The position numbers and the translations under genes are program-made. Shown piece by piece: positions 54,331 through 62,879 of a stretch of 64,000 nt of DNA (the stretch's first letter is position 1; the number at the start of each line of letters is the position of its first letter). The notes under the pieces are model-generated. The model ran no database searches. It was not told the DNA's origin and worked only from the letters and a program-made list of their open reading frames with translations. The stretch comes from Bacillus badius NBRC 15713 (GTDB lineage Bacteria > Bacillota > Bacilli > Bacillales > Domibacillaceae): contig NZ_BCVF01000018.1 of the NCBI RefSeq assembly GCF_001591605.1, positions 1-64,000 on the forward strand, in the 5' to 3' direction.

Positions 54331-54743
54331 TCAATCAAGCCGGAAGGTGTCTGTATACGACGTTTCATTTTCTTTCCAGGTAACGGCTGCCTGATAAACA
54401 CGGCCTTTCTTTGGCGCGTCTCCTAAATAAAACTCGCTTGAAAAAGGATGAAGAGCCGTCCACGATCTATCTTCAGCTCTTCCTTCAAAAAACTTGTCCT
54501 TCCTCATCACCGCTTTTCCGTTTTCCATCAGAACCACAGATTGAACATCCACCTTCTGCGTCCCCCTTTGCTGCAGCTTGCCCACCCAGCCGGCAGACTC
54601 ACTAGCGTTCACATTTTGTTTGAATGTCACTTTCCACATCCTAATGTCTGAGACCCCCGACATCGATATGCTGGAGAAATATCCGAGAATGCCTATCCGG
54701 AGAATAAAAAGACCCCTGGCCATACATATTTTTTGATGTTCAT
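54331..54743 (-). CDS. Hypothetical secreted or anchored protein, likely frameshifted start
   Basis: The C-terminal 100 residues (MWKVTFKQNVNASESAGWVG ... TWKENETSYTDTF) are open to 54331 and look extracellular. Two start readings compete. ATG at 54743, after AAAGGCGG, gives a basic hydrophobic leader MNIKKYVWPGVFLFSG but hits a stop after 16 residues. The other frame takes over at about 54698 (IGILGYFSSISMSGVSDI) and would complete the helix. A single-base slip in TTCTCCGG would unite both into one anchor. The only clean alternative is ATG at 54723 without a ribosome site. Function unknown; opposite strand to the PH-domain genes. Confidence 0.45.
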
Positions 54744-54846
54744 ACCCATCCGCCTTTTTATCCATGATTTGCATATACATCAAACAGATTATACCATTTT
54801 TTGTATAATAAACCTGTAGGATAGTGAAAATAAACCATTCGATCAA

Positions 54847-55167
54847 GCTCTGGACTCATGCTAGATAGATAATTGATTTTCATCATGCATGTAATAAACA
54901 AATGTTTCATTTAGTTTTATATTCCCAAGCATAATCATCTTAATTAAAATAGCTAAATAAGAAACTAAAATTATATTGATTTAAGCTTTTCTTAATTAAT
55001 GTTGTACTTAATAGTACTCCTGACAATAACCCTGCAAGAGTTTTTTGGCTTCTTTTCATCTTACACCCACTCTTCTATTTTTAATAATTTCCATTTGTAG
55101 GATATAACTATATAATATTCGAAATGAATATATGGTATATATTAAAATAATAGTAAGGAGTGATTTG
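54847..55167. other. AT-rich gap
   Basis: No gene, repeat or hairpin stands out. The base composition is clearly more AT-rich than the genes to the left, and it opens the AT-rich stretch up to about 58.3 kb. Confidence 0.4.
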
Positions 55168-55458
55168 GTGAAAAATGTTGAAAATGAATTTCCCTGGTAT
55201 TTAAAAAGAACACCTTTTTTGATAATTGCCTTTTGTTTTGCACCATTAGCTTATATTATTATCTTTTTAAATTGGAGTCGGTTAGATAATGAAACAAGGG
55301 GAGATCGCTTTTTTGTAGCATCTATATTGTTTTTGATTTTCTCTATAGGATTTATGCCGCGTAACTTTTTAAGTATTTCGCTTGCAGTCGGCGTAGTTCT
55401 CTTTCTATGTTCTGCTACGTATGTTGTTTTGTTAAAAAAAAATAGTTTATTGTTTTGA
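55168..55458 (+). CDS. Small membrane protein, possible frameshift at an A-run
   Basis: 96 residues from GTG at 55168, seven bases after AAGGAG. Three hydrophobic helices at about 17-39, 50-66 and 69-86. The frame ends soon after a run of nine A's at 55434-55442; with one A fewer it would continue as DPTDTKENDLNDSNG and end at 55543, giving an acidic tail. Family not recognised. Codon use is AT-rich like its neighbours in this stretch. Confidence 0.55.
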   Translation: MKNVENEFPWYLKRTPFLIIAFCFAPLAYIIIFLNWSRLDNETRGDRFFVASILFLIFSIGFMPRNFLSISLAVGVVLFLCSATYVVLLKKNSLLF

Positions 55459-55655
55459 TCCTACAGATACAAAAGAGAATGACTTAAATGATAGCAATGG
55501 AGTGTTGGAAATTGCTGAATATGCGGCAAAACATAATGATTGATTAATAAATGAGAAAGTATTTGATGTTTTTTATAAATCTTGAAGGGATGGCAGCTGC
55601 TTGTATGCTCTGGTCTTATGAAAGACTATCCTCAAAAATATGAGAGTAGTAGATT

Positions 55656-55717
55656 TATAGAAAGTTGATTTTGCTTATTTTTATTCCAATAAAAAAGGCA
55701 ATAATCAACTTTCTATA
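55656..55717. repeat. 62-base inverted repeat before the PhzF-like gene
   Basis: TATAGAAAGTTGATT and AATCAACTTTCTATA are perfect 15-base arms around an AT-rich middle, with a further TGC/GCA pairing just inside. It may be a terminator or a tiny non-autonomous element; no target-site duplication is clear. Confidence 0.6.
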
Positions 55718-55746
55718 TTATAGTGTAGCAAATGAGGTGAAAAATA

Positions 55747-56595
55747 ATGTATTACGAACACGTTGATGTATTTTCTAAAGATCCATTAAAAGGGAATGGT
55801 TTGACTGTTGTATTCCCAGAAGAAATGCTGCCAGATGATGTGCTGTTGTCGATTGCACAAGAGTTAAAACAGTTTGAGACCATTTTTATTTTTCCGCAAA
55901 CAGAAAAGGGCGTTTTTCCGTGCAGGATTTTCACGATAGAAGAAGAATTGCCTTTTGCGGGTCATCCTGTTATCGGTGCTGGTGCAGTTATTCATCATCG
56001 TTTTTTTAAAGAGCAACAGAAGCAAGAAATTTCATTTGATTTATCGGGAAGACGTATTCATCTAGTTTCTTCAAAAGAAGACGGGTCGCACTGTGTCGTG
56101 ATGAATCAAGGAAATCCGCAATTTATAGATACAATTGAAGAAAAAGACTACCTGGAGATTTGTGAGGCCTTATGTTTGAATGAAGAGGATTTAGATCGAA
56201 ACTATCCACTAGAAGTTGTTTCAACAGGCTTGCCATACCTATTAATACCTGTTCGTCGACACATTCAAGACGTACAAATTAAACGACATGATTTTGAAGA
56301 CTTCATTGGTAAATGGCGAGCGAAATTTGCTTATATTTATGAAACACCTGCCCTAGAATGCAGAAGTTTTGATAATCAGGGGGCAGTAGAAGATATCGCA
56401 ACCGGCAGTGCAGCAGGACCATTAATTGCTTCTCTAGTACATAATGATAAAAAAGCGGTGAATGAAAAAATACAACTTTATCAAGGGAAGTTTGTTGGGC
56501 GGCCAAGCGTAATCGAGGGTTGGATGACAGAAGAAAATGAAGTTGTGATTCAAGGGCATGTTGCCTTTTTTGCATCGGGCAAAATAAATATATAA
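55747..56595 (+). CDS. PhzF-family isomerase/epimerase-like protein
   Basis: 282 residues, normal PhzF length. It has the early VDVFSKDPLKGNGLTVVF, a Glu at about residue 45 in QFETIFIF as in PhzF active sites, ELPFAGHPVIGAGAVI and ATGSAAGPLIASL in the second half. PhzF folds as two diaminopimelate-epimerase-like halves; most members have no known substrate. AGGTG lies ten bases before ATG at 55747. No phenazine genes are near, so a phenazine role is not supported. A terminator follows. Confidence 0.88.
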   Translation: MYYEHVDVFSKDPLKGNGLTVVFPEEMLPDDVLLSIAQELKQFETIFIFPQTEKGVFPCRIFTIEEELPFAGHPVIGAGAVIHHRFFKEQQKQEISFDLSGRRIHLVSSKEDGSHCVVMNQGNPQFIDTIEEKDYLEICEALCLNEEDLDRNYPLEVVSTGLPYLLIPVRRHIQDVQIKRHDFEDFIGKWRAKFAYIYETPALECRSFDNQGAVEDIATGSAAGPLIASLVHNDKKAVNEKIQLYQGKFVGRPSVIEGWMTEENEVVIQGHVAFFASGKINI

Positions 56596-56644
56596 GACCT
56601 TTAAACCATTACACGCGTGTTGATTAACCAAATTTATCCATGAA

Positions 56645-56691
56645 AACAGCTCCGTAAATGTTAATTTGTGTCTAACATTTACGGGGCTGTT
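56645..56691 (+). terminator. Terminator after the PhzF-like gene
   Basis: AACAGCTCCGTAAATGTTA and TAACATTTACGGGGCTGTT pair over 19 positions with one G-T pair. Confidence 0.75.
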
Positions 56692-56767
56692 CATCTCTTT
56701 GAAAGAGGAGGCCATTTATATTCTTATAGCTAATCGACATCTCCTGGTTTAATTGTTTAAAGGGAGG

Positions 56768-57001
56768 CTAAAGCTTTTTTATTTCAACGGTGGTTACGAT
56801 AGAACTTAACATACTAATGGCTCCTAAAACGAATAAAGGGGCAGACGAACCAATTATTCCTACTGTTAGTCCTCCTGCTCCTATAGCAGTTGTAAAATAT
56901 CTGCTGCGCTTCAGCTTAGCTTTCGTTGCTTTTGGAATCGTCATGTTCACTCCAGCTAACTTATTTACTTTTGTCAATGCTGCATCTAATTGTTTAATCA
57001 T
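56768..57001 (-). CDS. Small membrane protein, TetR operon
   Basis: 77 residues. Basic N-terminal half (ATKAKLKRSRYFTTAIG), then a hydrophobic Gly-rich region at 38-68 (GGLTVGIIGSSAPLFVLGAIS). GGGGGAAA (complement of the bases before 57001) is the ribosome site. Last of three minus-strand genes behind the TetR gene. Function unknown. Confidence 0.65.
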   Translation of the reverse strand: MIKQLDAALTKVNKLAGVNMTIPKATKAKLKRSRYFTTAIGAGGLTVGIIGSSAPLFVLGAISMLSSIVTTVEIKKL

Positions 57002-57026
57002 TTTTATTTCCCCCGTTTGAATGAAT

Positions 57027-57233
57027 TTATAAGAAAATACTAATAGCTGGATTAATCAGCAACAATGAACTAGAAGCTAAAATATACATCCCATACTTGT
57101 GTTTTTTCTCAATGCAATATAAACCAACTACAAACACGACAAACGCAAGAGCTAATGAGATAGAGTTAAAGGTTGCGGCGGAAGTGTTTTGCAAATAATT
57201 GACAAACAAGATATCTGATAATTGTTTATCCAC
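57027..57233 (-). CDS. Small membrane protein, TetR operon
   Basis: 68 residues with two hydrophobic helices, about 22-42 and 48-66 (ISLALAFVVFVVGLYCIEKK). It begins three bases after the TetR gene ends and precedes the 77-residue protein by 25 bases. Family not recognised; being in the repressor operon it may be induced by whatever ligand the TetR protein binds. Confidence 0.65.
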   Translation of the reverse strand: MDKQLSDILFVNYLQNTSAATFNSISLALAFVVFVVGLYCIEKKHKYGMYILASSSLLLINPAISIFL

Positions 57234-57236
57234 TGG

Positions 57237-57833
57237 TTATTCTCCCTTCTCATCCACTTCAAAAATTTGAGAGACCGAACTATCAAGCAAAAAACCGAAT
57301 ATTTCTTTCTTGTTGTAAGCAAATTTCTTTTCCATCGTAGCCGTAAATAATAATGTACTAAAGATTCCATATGCTTTTTCTTTTGGAATTTTCAGCTTTA
57401 AATGGGAATTCTCTAAAACATGATGAAGAAAATTTTCATCATTTTCTCTGAAGCTTTCAATTTTCTCTTGCGGCAACTTATTTAAAAATAATAGATAGTC
57501 TGGGCTGTTAAAGCTATACAGCTTCGGATAGTTGGCATATTCATCGAAAAGCCATCTCATGGCTATTTTGAACCCTTCAATGCCTGGATTAGTCTGCATA
57601 ATGGAATTCCACTGTTCCTTCAATTGTTCTTGAATCATCAATAGTACTTCTAGGAAAAGTTCTTCTTTTGTTTCATATAATCTGTAAAAAGATCCAGTGG
57701 ATATGCCAACTTCCTTAGTAAGAAAAGCGATATTAGTTAATTTGTATCCTTTCGTTTTCCAACCATGTGCACAGGATTCCCGCAACTTCTCTTTAAGCAG
57801 TTGAATATCTTCTTCTGTAAAGTTCTTTTTCAT
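57237..57833 (-). CDS. TetR-family regulator
   Basis: 198 residues. N-terminal helix-turn-helix at about 25-60 (TNIAFLTKEVGISTGSFYRLYETKEELFLEV), then an all-helical ligand domain with no recognised signature. ATG at 57833 follows AAAGGAG. It leads an operon with two tiny membrane proteins. The palindromic TTCATGAA boxes at 57894-57925 lie directly upstream, so it probably represses its own operon. Ligand unknown. Confidence 0.88.
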   Translation of the reverse strand: MKKNFTEEDIQLLKEKLRESCAHGWKTKGYKLTNIAFLTKEVGISTGSFYRLYETKEELFLEVLLMIQEQLKEQWNSIMQTNPGIEGFKIAMRWLFDEYANYPKLYSFNSPDYLLFLNKLPQEKIESFRENDENFLHHVLENSHLKLKIPKEKAYGIFSTLLFTATMEKKFAYNKKEIFGFLLDSSVSQIFEVDEKGE

Positions 57834-57893
57834 TCAGTTACTCCTTTCATTAAGAATCATTCACCAAACTAATGAATATTTTTTTAAAATTTA

Positions 57894-57925
57894 TTCATGA
57901 ATATAATTTATTTTATATTCATGAA
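57894..57925. promoter_or_regulatory. Paired TTCATGAA operator boxes of the TetR operon
   Basis: TTCATGAA occurs at 57894-57901 and 57918-57925, inside a larger inverted repeat (TTCATGAATATAA and TTATATTCATGAA). Each box is itself a palindrome. Confidence 0.65.
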
Positions 57926-58316
57926 AATGTCAAGCTGCTTTATCTGATGAAATGTTTAAAGGTCATGAAAAGAGATCTTAGAAACAGCCTTCCTCTCGAT
58001 TTATTTTTGATAAAGAGAGCTGGTCAAACCTGCTAGAGACCCTGACCGTCAAGGTGGAAATCAGAACTAAAACTATTTGGGAGAATGTTCATAAGGCGTT
58101 GAAGACGAATGTGGAGTATCATTTTTAACAAAAAGCTTAATTAAAATCATTTGAGAGAAAATGACTGAACAGTAGGTTTCATGATTTTTATTTTATGAGG
58201 CAAATGATTCAATGAAGAAAATGAAAGAGTCTTGGCCTTCTATTTATTGAGAAAGGATCTATCAATAAATAAGACAGAATAATAAATGGTAGGATTACTC
58301 TATATTTTAAAAAGAG
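57926..58316. other. Gap with the tail of a lost gene
   Basis: A plus-strand open piece at about 57990-58127 reads FDKESWSNLLETLTVKVEI and ends NVEYHF before a stop. It looks like the C-terminus of a decayed protein, family not recognised. No start or ribosome site belongs to it. Confidence 0.35.
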
Positions 58317-58888
58317 GTGAGAACCATTACTAGACAGCAGCGGGCCTTCAGGGTTTCTTTCTTCTCTTAATAGCCGCGGTCGGTTTATCGGCATGCAGCT
58401 CGACAGCTGATCACATCCGTCAGGCAAATAGCTTCCATTCCCCGCTTTATTCCGGTGAACCCTTAAAGGTTGGTATAATTGGAAAAGCACCAGTTGTCAG
58501 GGAAGACCATATTGAATTTGTTCCCTTACGCTTCAATGAACTTTCAGAAAAGCGGTTAAAGCAGGTGGATGCTGTTTTTATAGATCAAAAGCATTTACCG
58601 GAAGCAGCTGAGGCCAAATATGCTCAGGTATATCTCGATTCTCCCGTTCCGTTTGTATTCATCGACTCTGAGAAAGTGTACCTGGCATTCATCGATGAGG
58701 AGCTTTCTTACGAAGAGGCGCATCGTTCCCAGTCTGGAGATTATTTAATTGGTTATTTTAATGACCAGTATTTTGGCGCAGACTTATACGCTCATCAAAA
58801 AAACAAGCAAACTATCCAGGATTGTTATTCGCGCGTCTTTTCATTGCTAGAAGAAACGAAGAATACCGGAAAGATCACCCTCGAGTAG
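58317..58888 (+). pseudogene. Lipoprotein with a frameshift in its signal peptide
   Basis: The mature part is open from about 58340 to 58888: a hydrophobic stretch with lipobox LSACSS, then LKVGIIGKAPVVREDHIEFV, YAQVYLDSPVPFVFIDSEK and YLIGYFNDQYFGADLYAH. The reading frame upstream is closed by TAG at about 58332, with no start codon after it. The other frame offers GTG at 58317 after AAAAAGA with RTITRQQRAFRV, a normal basic leader. One extra T in GTTTCTTTC (near 58352) would join them into a typical lipoprotein of about 190 residues. Function unknown. Without the repair no lipoprotein would be made. Confidence 0.6.
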
Positions 58889-59060
58889 ATGCCAGTTTCC
58901 AGTGTCTTTTAGGGAAAAGGGCCTATACAGTATAGAGAGCTGGGAAGGGTGAAATAAAGAGACCGCATCATGTGTGCGGACCATGGTGATTTGCTGGATT
59001 TTCTAATGACTGTCAATGAAAAGCTTCCGCCAGGACAAATAGAATGAATGAAAAAAAGAG

Positions 59061-59097
59061 AACTCCTCGTCTGCCGCGTTCTCGGCGACGAGGAGTT
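59061..59097 (+). terminator. Terminator before the MarR gene
   Basis: AACTCCTCGTC and GACGAGGAGTT make an 11-bp perfect stem, followed by TTATTG. Confidence 0.75.
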
Positions 59098-59127
59098 TTA
59101 TTGCTCATTTGCCGGCGGTCTGATAAA

Positions 59128-59146
59128 ATATCGTATTATACGATAT
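59128..59146. promoter_or_regulatory. Palindromic operator before the MarR gene
   Basis: ATATCGTATTATACGATAT is a perfect 19-base palindrome 16 bases before the start codon, of the kind MarR repressors use for autoregulation. Confidence 0.65.
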
Positions 59147-59162
59147 AAAAGCAGGTGAAGCG

Positions 59163-59579
59163 ATGAACGCACAGTTTATTAACGAGGCATGGACGGATCT
59201 TTATTATTATTTGCATTACCAGCACGAAGAGTCTTTAACTCACCAAAATATCAGGTGCATGCAAGCCGTTAAGAAAAATAAAGACGCCACGATACAATTC
59301 CTGTCTGATGCATTACAGGTGACCCACCACACGGCATCTGAGCATGTGAAAAGGTTAATACAAAAAGGATACCTGAAAAAAGAACGTTCTCTTCAAGACA
59401 AGCGGATTGTGTATGTGAAGCTCACCGGGCTGGGGGAAGATGTTTTGAAGAGAAATACCGAGCTTGACGAGGAAAAGCTTCAAACCATTTTAGAACGTGT
59501 CAGCGCAGAAGAGCGGCAAAAGATTATAGAAGCCTTTTCGCTGTTAAGAAAGGAAGCAAAAGATGTCTTTTCTCGTTAA
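59163..59579 (+). CDS. MarR-family regulator
   Basis: 138 residues with the MarR winged helix (TIQFLSDALQVTHHTASEHV, KRLIQKGYLKKERSLQDKRIVYVKLT). GCAGGTG precedes ATG at 59163. Its last 17 bases overlap the DUF3147-type membrane gene, so the pair is coupled and probably co-controlled through the palindrome at 59128-59146. Ligand unknown; small membrane partners of MarR proteins are often efflux or stress related. Confidence 0.88.
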   Translation: MNAQFINEAWTDLYYYLHYQHEESLTHQNIRCMQAVKKNKDATIQFLSDALQVTHHTASEHVKRLIQKGYLKKERSLQDKRIVYVKLTGLGEDVLKRNTELDEEKLQTILERVSAEERQKIIEAFSLLRKEAKDVFSR

Positions 59580-59912
59580 GACGCTGATTTCAGCTGTTAT
59601 TATTGGAGCCATAACCATGATTGCGAAAGCTTCCCCTAAATACGGCGGCATTATAGCGGCTCTGCCTCTAGTCAGTCTCCTCAGCCTTTTCTGGTTATAT
59701 GTGCAGGGGAGAGACCCAGCCAGCTAAGCCAGTTTCTTTTTGGGGTGTTATATGGTTTGCCCAGCACAATGATTTTAATCGGGATTGTCGCTCTGGCTTT
59801 AAAGCAGTCCCTGCCGTTTGTAGGATCGCTGATTCTCGGTCTCGGCGGCTGGGGAGTGTGTCTGTTTTTACAAAAATGGCTGCTTTCCGGCTCATTCTTT
59901 CATTTGCGTTAA
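59563..59912 (+). pseudogene. DUF3147-type membrane protein split by a one-base deletion
   Basis: From ATG at 59563 the first 54 residues (KTLISAVIIGAITMIAKASP, GGIIAALPLVSLLSLFWLYV) are the N-terminal half of a DUF3147 protein, then a stop. The second half (LSQFLFGVLYGLPSTMILIG, LPFVGSLILGLGGWGV) is open one frame over up to TAA at 59910-59912. Adding one G to the run GGGG at 59706-59709 restores QGERPSQLSQFLF and the normal length of about 116 residues with four helices. It overlaps the MarR gene. Function of the family is unknown. Confidence 0.75.
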
Positions 59913-59966
59913 CAAACAAGGCTACAGCCGGACCTGCAGGAATGGTATTCAGTGTCATTCTTGTCT

Positions 59967-59998
59967 GAGAGCTCCCGTTCTATTGGACGGGAGCTCTC
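59967..59998. terminator. Bidirectional terminator
   Basis: GAGAGCTCCCGT pairs with ACGGGAGCTCTC, plus two G-T/C-G steps at the loop; it lies between convergent genes and overlaps the end of the acetyltransferase. Confidence 0.8.
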
Positions 59999-59999
59999 T

Positions 60000-60458
60000 T
60001 TAGTCTTCTGACAGAAGGATAAATTCCGGGCTGAAGCCATTATGTTCAAACATTTTTCTGGCCCGTTCATTGTCTAAGGCGACATGTACATGGACAACAG
60101 GTATTGCTTGTGTATGGAACCACGCGCGTATTTCGCGGATTAACTGCTTGGCCGTGTGTTGTCGGCGATAAGCCTTCGTGACGAAAATTTCATCAAATAG
60201 GCCATACAGAGAGTCTGTAACTAGATCTTTTTGAATAGTTGCCAAAGCATAACCAGCCACACGCTGTTCCTTTAAGGCTACAAAGAGGGCTCCATAGCGG
60301 GAATCGGCCATTTGCTGCAGCTGTTTAGCAATATTAGCTTGTTCGTCTGCTTCCAGCGCTACATCTGCCATTTCCAAAGCATTTTCGTTCCATAATGTTA
60401 AAATCTGGTCTTGATATTGGGAGAGGGCATTGATTGATTGAATTCGCTTTATATCCAT
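60000..60458 (-). CDS. GNAT-family N-acetyltransferase
   Basis: 152 residues from ATG at 60458 (AAAGGAG upstream); longer versions lack a ribosome site. GNAT fold with VAGYALATIQ, the acetyl-CoA pyrophosphate loop as RRQHTAKQLI (the usual Q/RxxGxG/A), and HVHVALDNERARKMFEHNGF in the C-terminal part. Substrate unknown. It is divergent from the AtoE-type transporter gene. Confidence 0.85.
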   Translation of the reverse strand: MDIKRIQSINALSQYQDQILTLWNENALEMADVALEADEQANIAKQLQQMADSRYGALFVALKEQRVAGYALATIQKDLVTDSLYGLFDEIFVTKAYRRQHTAKQLIREIRAWFHTQAIPVVHVHVALDNERARKMFEHNGFSPEFILLSED

Positions 60459-60567
60459 CAAGTACGCTCCTTTCTTGTAATAAACAGGGGATCGTTCCCG
60501 CACCTCATCAGAAACAACAGGAGGCAAAGCAGGCTAGTAAAAAAAGATAAACAATAGCATGTTGCCT

Positions 60568-60585
60568 CCCATCTCATGAGATGGG
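60568..60585. repeat. 18-bp perfect palindrome between divergent genes
   Basis: CCCATCTCATGAGATGGG lies in the 353-base gap between the acetyltransferase and the transporter. It could be an operator; no matching regulator is visible. Otherwise the gap shows only AT-rich promoter-like sequence. Confidence 0.5.
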
Positions 60586-60811
60586 ATCTATCAGTGCAGT
60601 AACACCATTTTATCAAAAATGGTAAAAAGATACACTTTTTCAAACGAACAAGAAAAAATGGCCACACCGATTGGAACTAGGACATGGGCGTTGATTGTAT
60701 CATTTTGTCAATATCTGTCTATGAAAAGAAAGAGGAGATAACAGCAAAAAATGGAATGAATAGATAAAACTTACTAATGTGGAACACGTGCAAGAGAGAG
60801 GAGAAAACAGA

Positions 60812-62137
60812 TTGAAGATACTGATCTCATTATCTAACCGGTTGATGCAAAGGTATTTGCCGGACCCATTTTTATTTGTTATCATCCTTACCTTTTTTGT
60901 TGCTGGCCTATCGCTCGTTTTGACGGACAGTACGCCTATTCAAGTCGTGGAGTATTGGGGCGGGGGGTTTTGGAGCCTATTGGCGTTTACGATGCAAATG
61001 GTTCTTGTTCTTGTGACCGGCCATACACTGGCAAGCAGCCCGATCTTTAAAAAAGGGTTGGGAAGCCTCGCTTCAATTCCAAAAACCCCGGGGCAGGCGA
61101 TTGTTCTTGTTTCCATTGTTTCGCTGCTGGCCTGCTGGATCAATTGGGGGTTTGGCCTTGTCATTGGCGCTTTATTTGCTAGGGAGCTAGCAAATAAAGT
61201 CGATGGGGTGGATTATCGGCTGCTGATTGCCAGCGCATACAGCGGCTTTCTTGTATGGCATGGCGGTTTATCCGGTTCCGTGCCGCTGACGATCGCGACA
61301 CCCGAACACTTCTCAGAAAACCTCATCGGCATTGTGCCGACAAGTGAAACGATTTTTTCTGCTTACAATTTAGTTATCGTTGCTGCGCTGTTTGTCATCA
61401 TTCCCTTGATGAACCGTCTGATGATGCCGGCAAAGGATCAAACAATCACCATCGACCGTTCCTTGCTGGAGGACGCGAATTCGCTGCAGGCCGCGGCCGT
61501 TGAGGCCGATGTGTTAACGCCGGCTGACCGCTTGGAAAACAGCCGTCTTCTCTCTATGGTGACAGGGGCGTTAGGACTGTGCTTCTTGGCGTTATATGTG
61601 AGAGAGAACGGCTGGAATCTTAATTTAGATATTGTTAATTTTATCTTCTTATTTTTAGGGATTTTACTGCATGGCACACCGAGGCGTTTTTTGGAAGCGG
61701 TAGGAAACGCGGTTAAAGGATCAAGCGGGATTATTATTCAGTTTCCGTTTTATGCAGGCTTAATGGGAATCATGGTTTCCTCAGGATTAGCGACGGCATT
61801 ATCTGAGGCTTTCGTTTCCATCTCAACCGAGAGCACCTTTCACGTTCTTGTCTTTTGGAGTGCCGGTCTCGTCAACTTTTTCGTTCCGTCAGGAGGCGGA
61901 CAGTGGGCCGTTCAGGCGCCCGTTATGCTGGAGGCCGCGCAAAGCATGGACGTATCCATGGCAAAAACAGCCATGGCGGTCGCTTGGGGAGATGCTTGGA
62001 CGAATATGATTCAGCCGTTTTGGGCATTGCCGGCATTGGCAATTGCCGGGTTGAAGGCAAAAGATATTATGGGATTTTGCCTGATTATTTTATTTGTGAG
62101 CGGCGCGGTCATTTCTTTAGGTTTCCTTCTCTTATAA
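60812..62137 (+). CDS. Short-chain fatty acid transporter (AtoE family)
   Basis: 441 residues from TTG at 60812, preceded by GAGAGGAG. About twelve helices; conserved blocks include RYLPDPFLFVIILTF, TPGQAIVLVSIVSLLACWIN, HGGLSGSVPL, FFVPSGGGQWAVQAP and MAVAWGDAWTNMIQPFWALP, all typical of AtoE/short-chain fatty acid transporters. It should import acetoacetate, butyrate or similar acids, but no degradation genes adjoin it here. A very strong hairpin follows. Confidence 0.92.
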   Translation: MKILISLSNRLMQRYLPDPFLFVIILTFFVAGLSLVLTDSTPIQVVEYWGGGFWSLLAFTMQMVLVLVTGHTLASSPIFKKGLGSLASIPKTPGQAIVLVSIVSLLACWINWGFGLVIGALFARELANKVDGVDYRLLIASAYSGFLVWHGGLSGSVPLTIATPEHFSENLIGIVPTSETIFSAYNLVIVAALFVIIPLMNRLMMPAKDQTITIDRSLLEDANSLQAAAVEADVLTPADRLENSRLLSMVTGALGLCFLALYVRENGWNLNLDIVNFIFLFLGILLHGTPRRFLEAVGNAVKGSSGIIIQFPFYAGLMGIMVSSGLATALSEAFVSISTESTFHVLVFWSAGLVNFFVPSGGGQWAVQAPVMLEAAQSMDVSMAKTAMAVAWGDAWTNMIQPFWALPALAIAGLKAKDIMGFCLIILFVSGAVISLGFLLL

Positions 62138-62152
62138 ATACCGAGTCAAGTG

Positions 62153-62203
62153 AACAAAGGAAGAAGAGCTCCCCTCACATCGGGGAGCTCTTCTTCCTTT
62201 GTT
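62153..62203. terminator. Long bidirectional terminator
   Basis: AACAAAGGAAGAAGAGCTCC and two further C's pair with their exact complement: 22 perfect base pairs and a seven-base loop, between convergent genes. Confidence 0.9.
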
Positions 62204-62438
62204 AATCCAGCTTCTGCTTCAAACATTTCATGCTTAAGAAAGCCGCACCCAGAGAAAGCACGGAAATGATCAGCGGCGAAATCGCGTCGGCCGCGCCAAA
62301 TTCAGTGTCAGATGATAGCGGCACGGAAGGAGCGGTCAAATCCGGAGTATAGAACGCTGTGAGCACGAAGCCGGAGCCGATTTGCAGCAGGACATATGCC
62401 AGCACAAAGATGCCCGTGAACAGTAAATAGTTTTTCAT
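62202..62438 (-). CDS. Small membrane protein
   Basis: 78 residues from ATG at 62438, nine bases after AAGGGGG (an ATG two codons earlier is closer). Two helices, 4-27 (LLFTGIFVLAYVLLQIGSG) and 51-68, with an outer loop between. Family not recognised. It ends in the shared terminator of the fatty acid transporter. Confidence 0.65.
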   Translation of the reverse strand: MKNYLLFTGIFVLAYVLLQIGSGFVLTAFYTPDLTAPSVPLSSDTEFGAADAISPLIISVLSLGAAFLSMKCLKQKLD

Positions 62439-62879
62439 CGCCATTTCCCCCTTTTTAGCGGATAGATGACTAGTAGTTTACCATATTTTTCAATGCTCAA
62501 ACAGCTCCTTAGATCGGCTTTTTCTATATTCAGTGATCTCGGCAGCCTGTGCCTGTTGGCTAAATGGTTAAAGATAGGTGTCTCTAATGAGTATGACTCC
62601 AGGATATCGAGGGTAAATGAGAATAAGCCTGCCTCCTCATTTGGAGGAGATCAATGGACGGTATGGTTGATTTTGTCTATTTATCTAAATTCCATAATGA
62701 ACTTGTTGAATCCACAAGTTTTTTCCTCTATAGTTTGTAAGGTCAAATGCTTTCATAGAAATGAGAAAGTTTGTTAAATTTAGGGAAGGCACAAAAGATC
62801 AAAGGATAGATTGCACGTTTATATCCAAAATAATGATTATCTCGTGCTAATGAAAATTGTTAAAAGTCGGGTGAGAGGA
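62439..62879. other. Gap before the YhgE-like gene
   Basis: A plus-strand open frame 62466-62777 has no ribosome site and no family features, so I do not call it. The last ten bases (GTGAGAGGA) form the ribosome site of the next gene. No repeat or RNA is seen. Confidence 0.4.

Noticed and set aside
55656-55717. Inverted repeat as a MITE or insertion sequence
   Set aside because: No target-site duplication or second copy is visible in the window, and a terminator reading explains it as well.
55747-56595. Phenazine biosynthesis role for the PhzF-like gene
   Set aside because: No other phz genes are present; most PhzF-family members in Bacillus are of unknown function.
62466-62777. 103-codon open frame before the YhgE-like gene
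   Set aside because: Unusual composition, no ribosome site and no family features.
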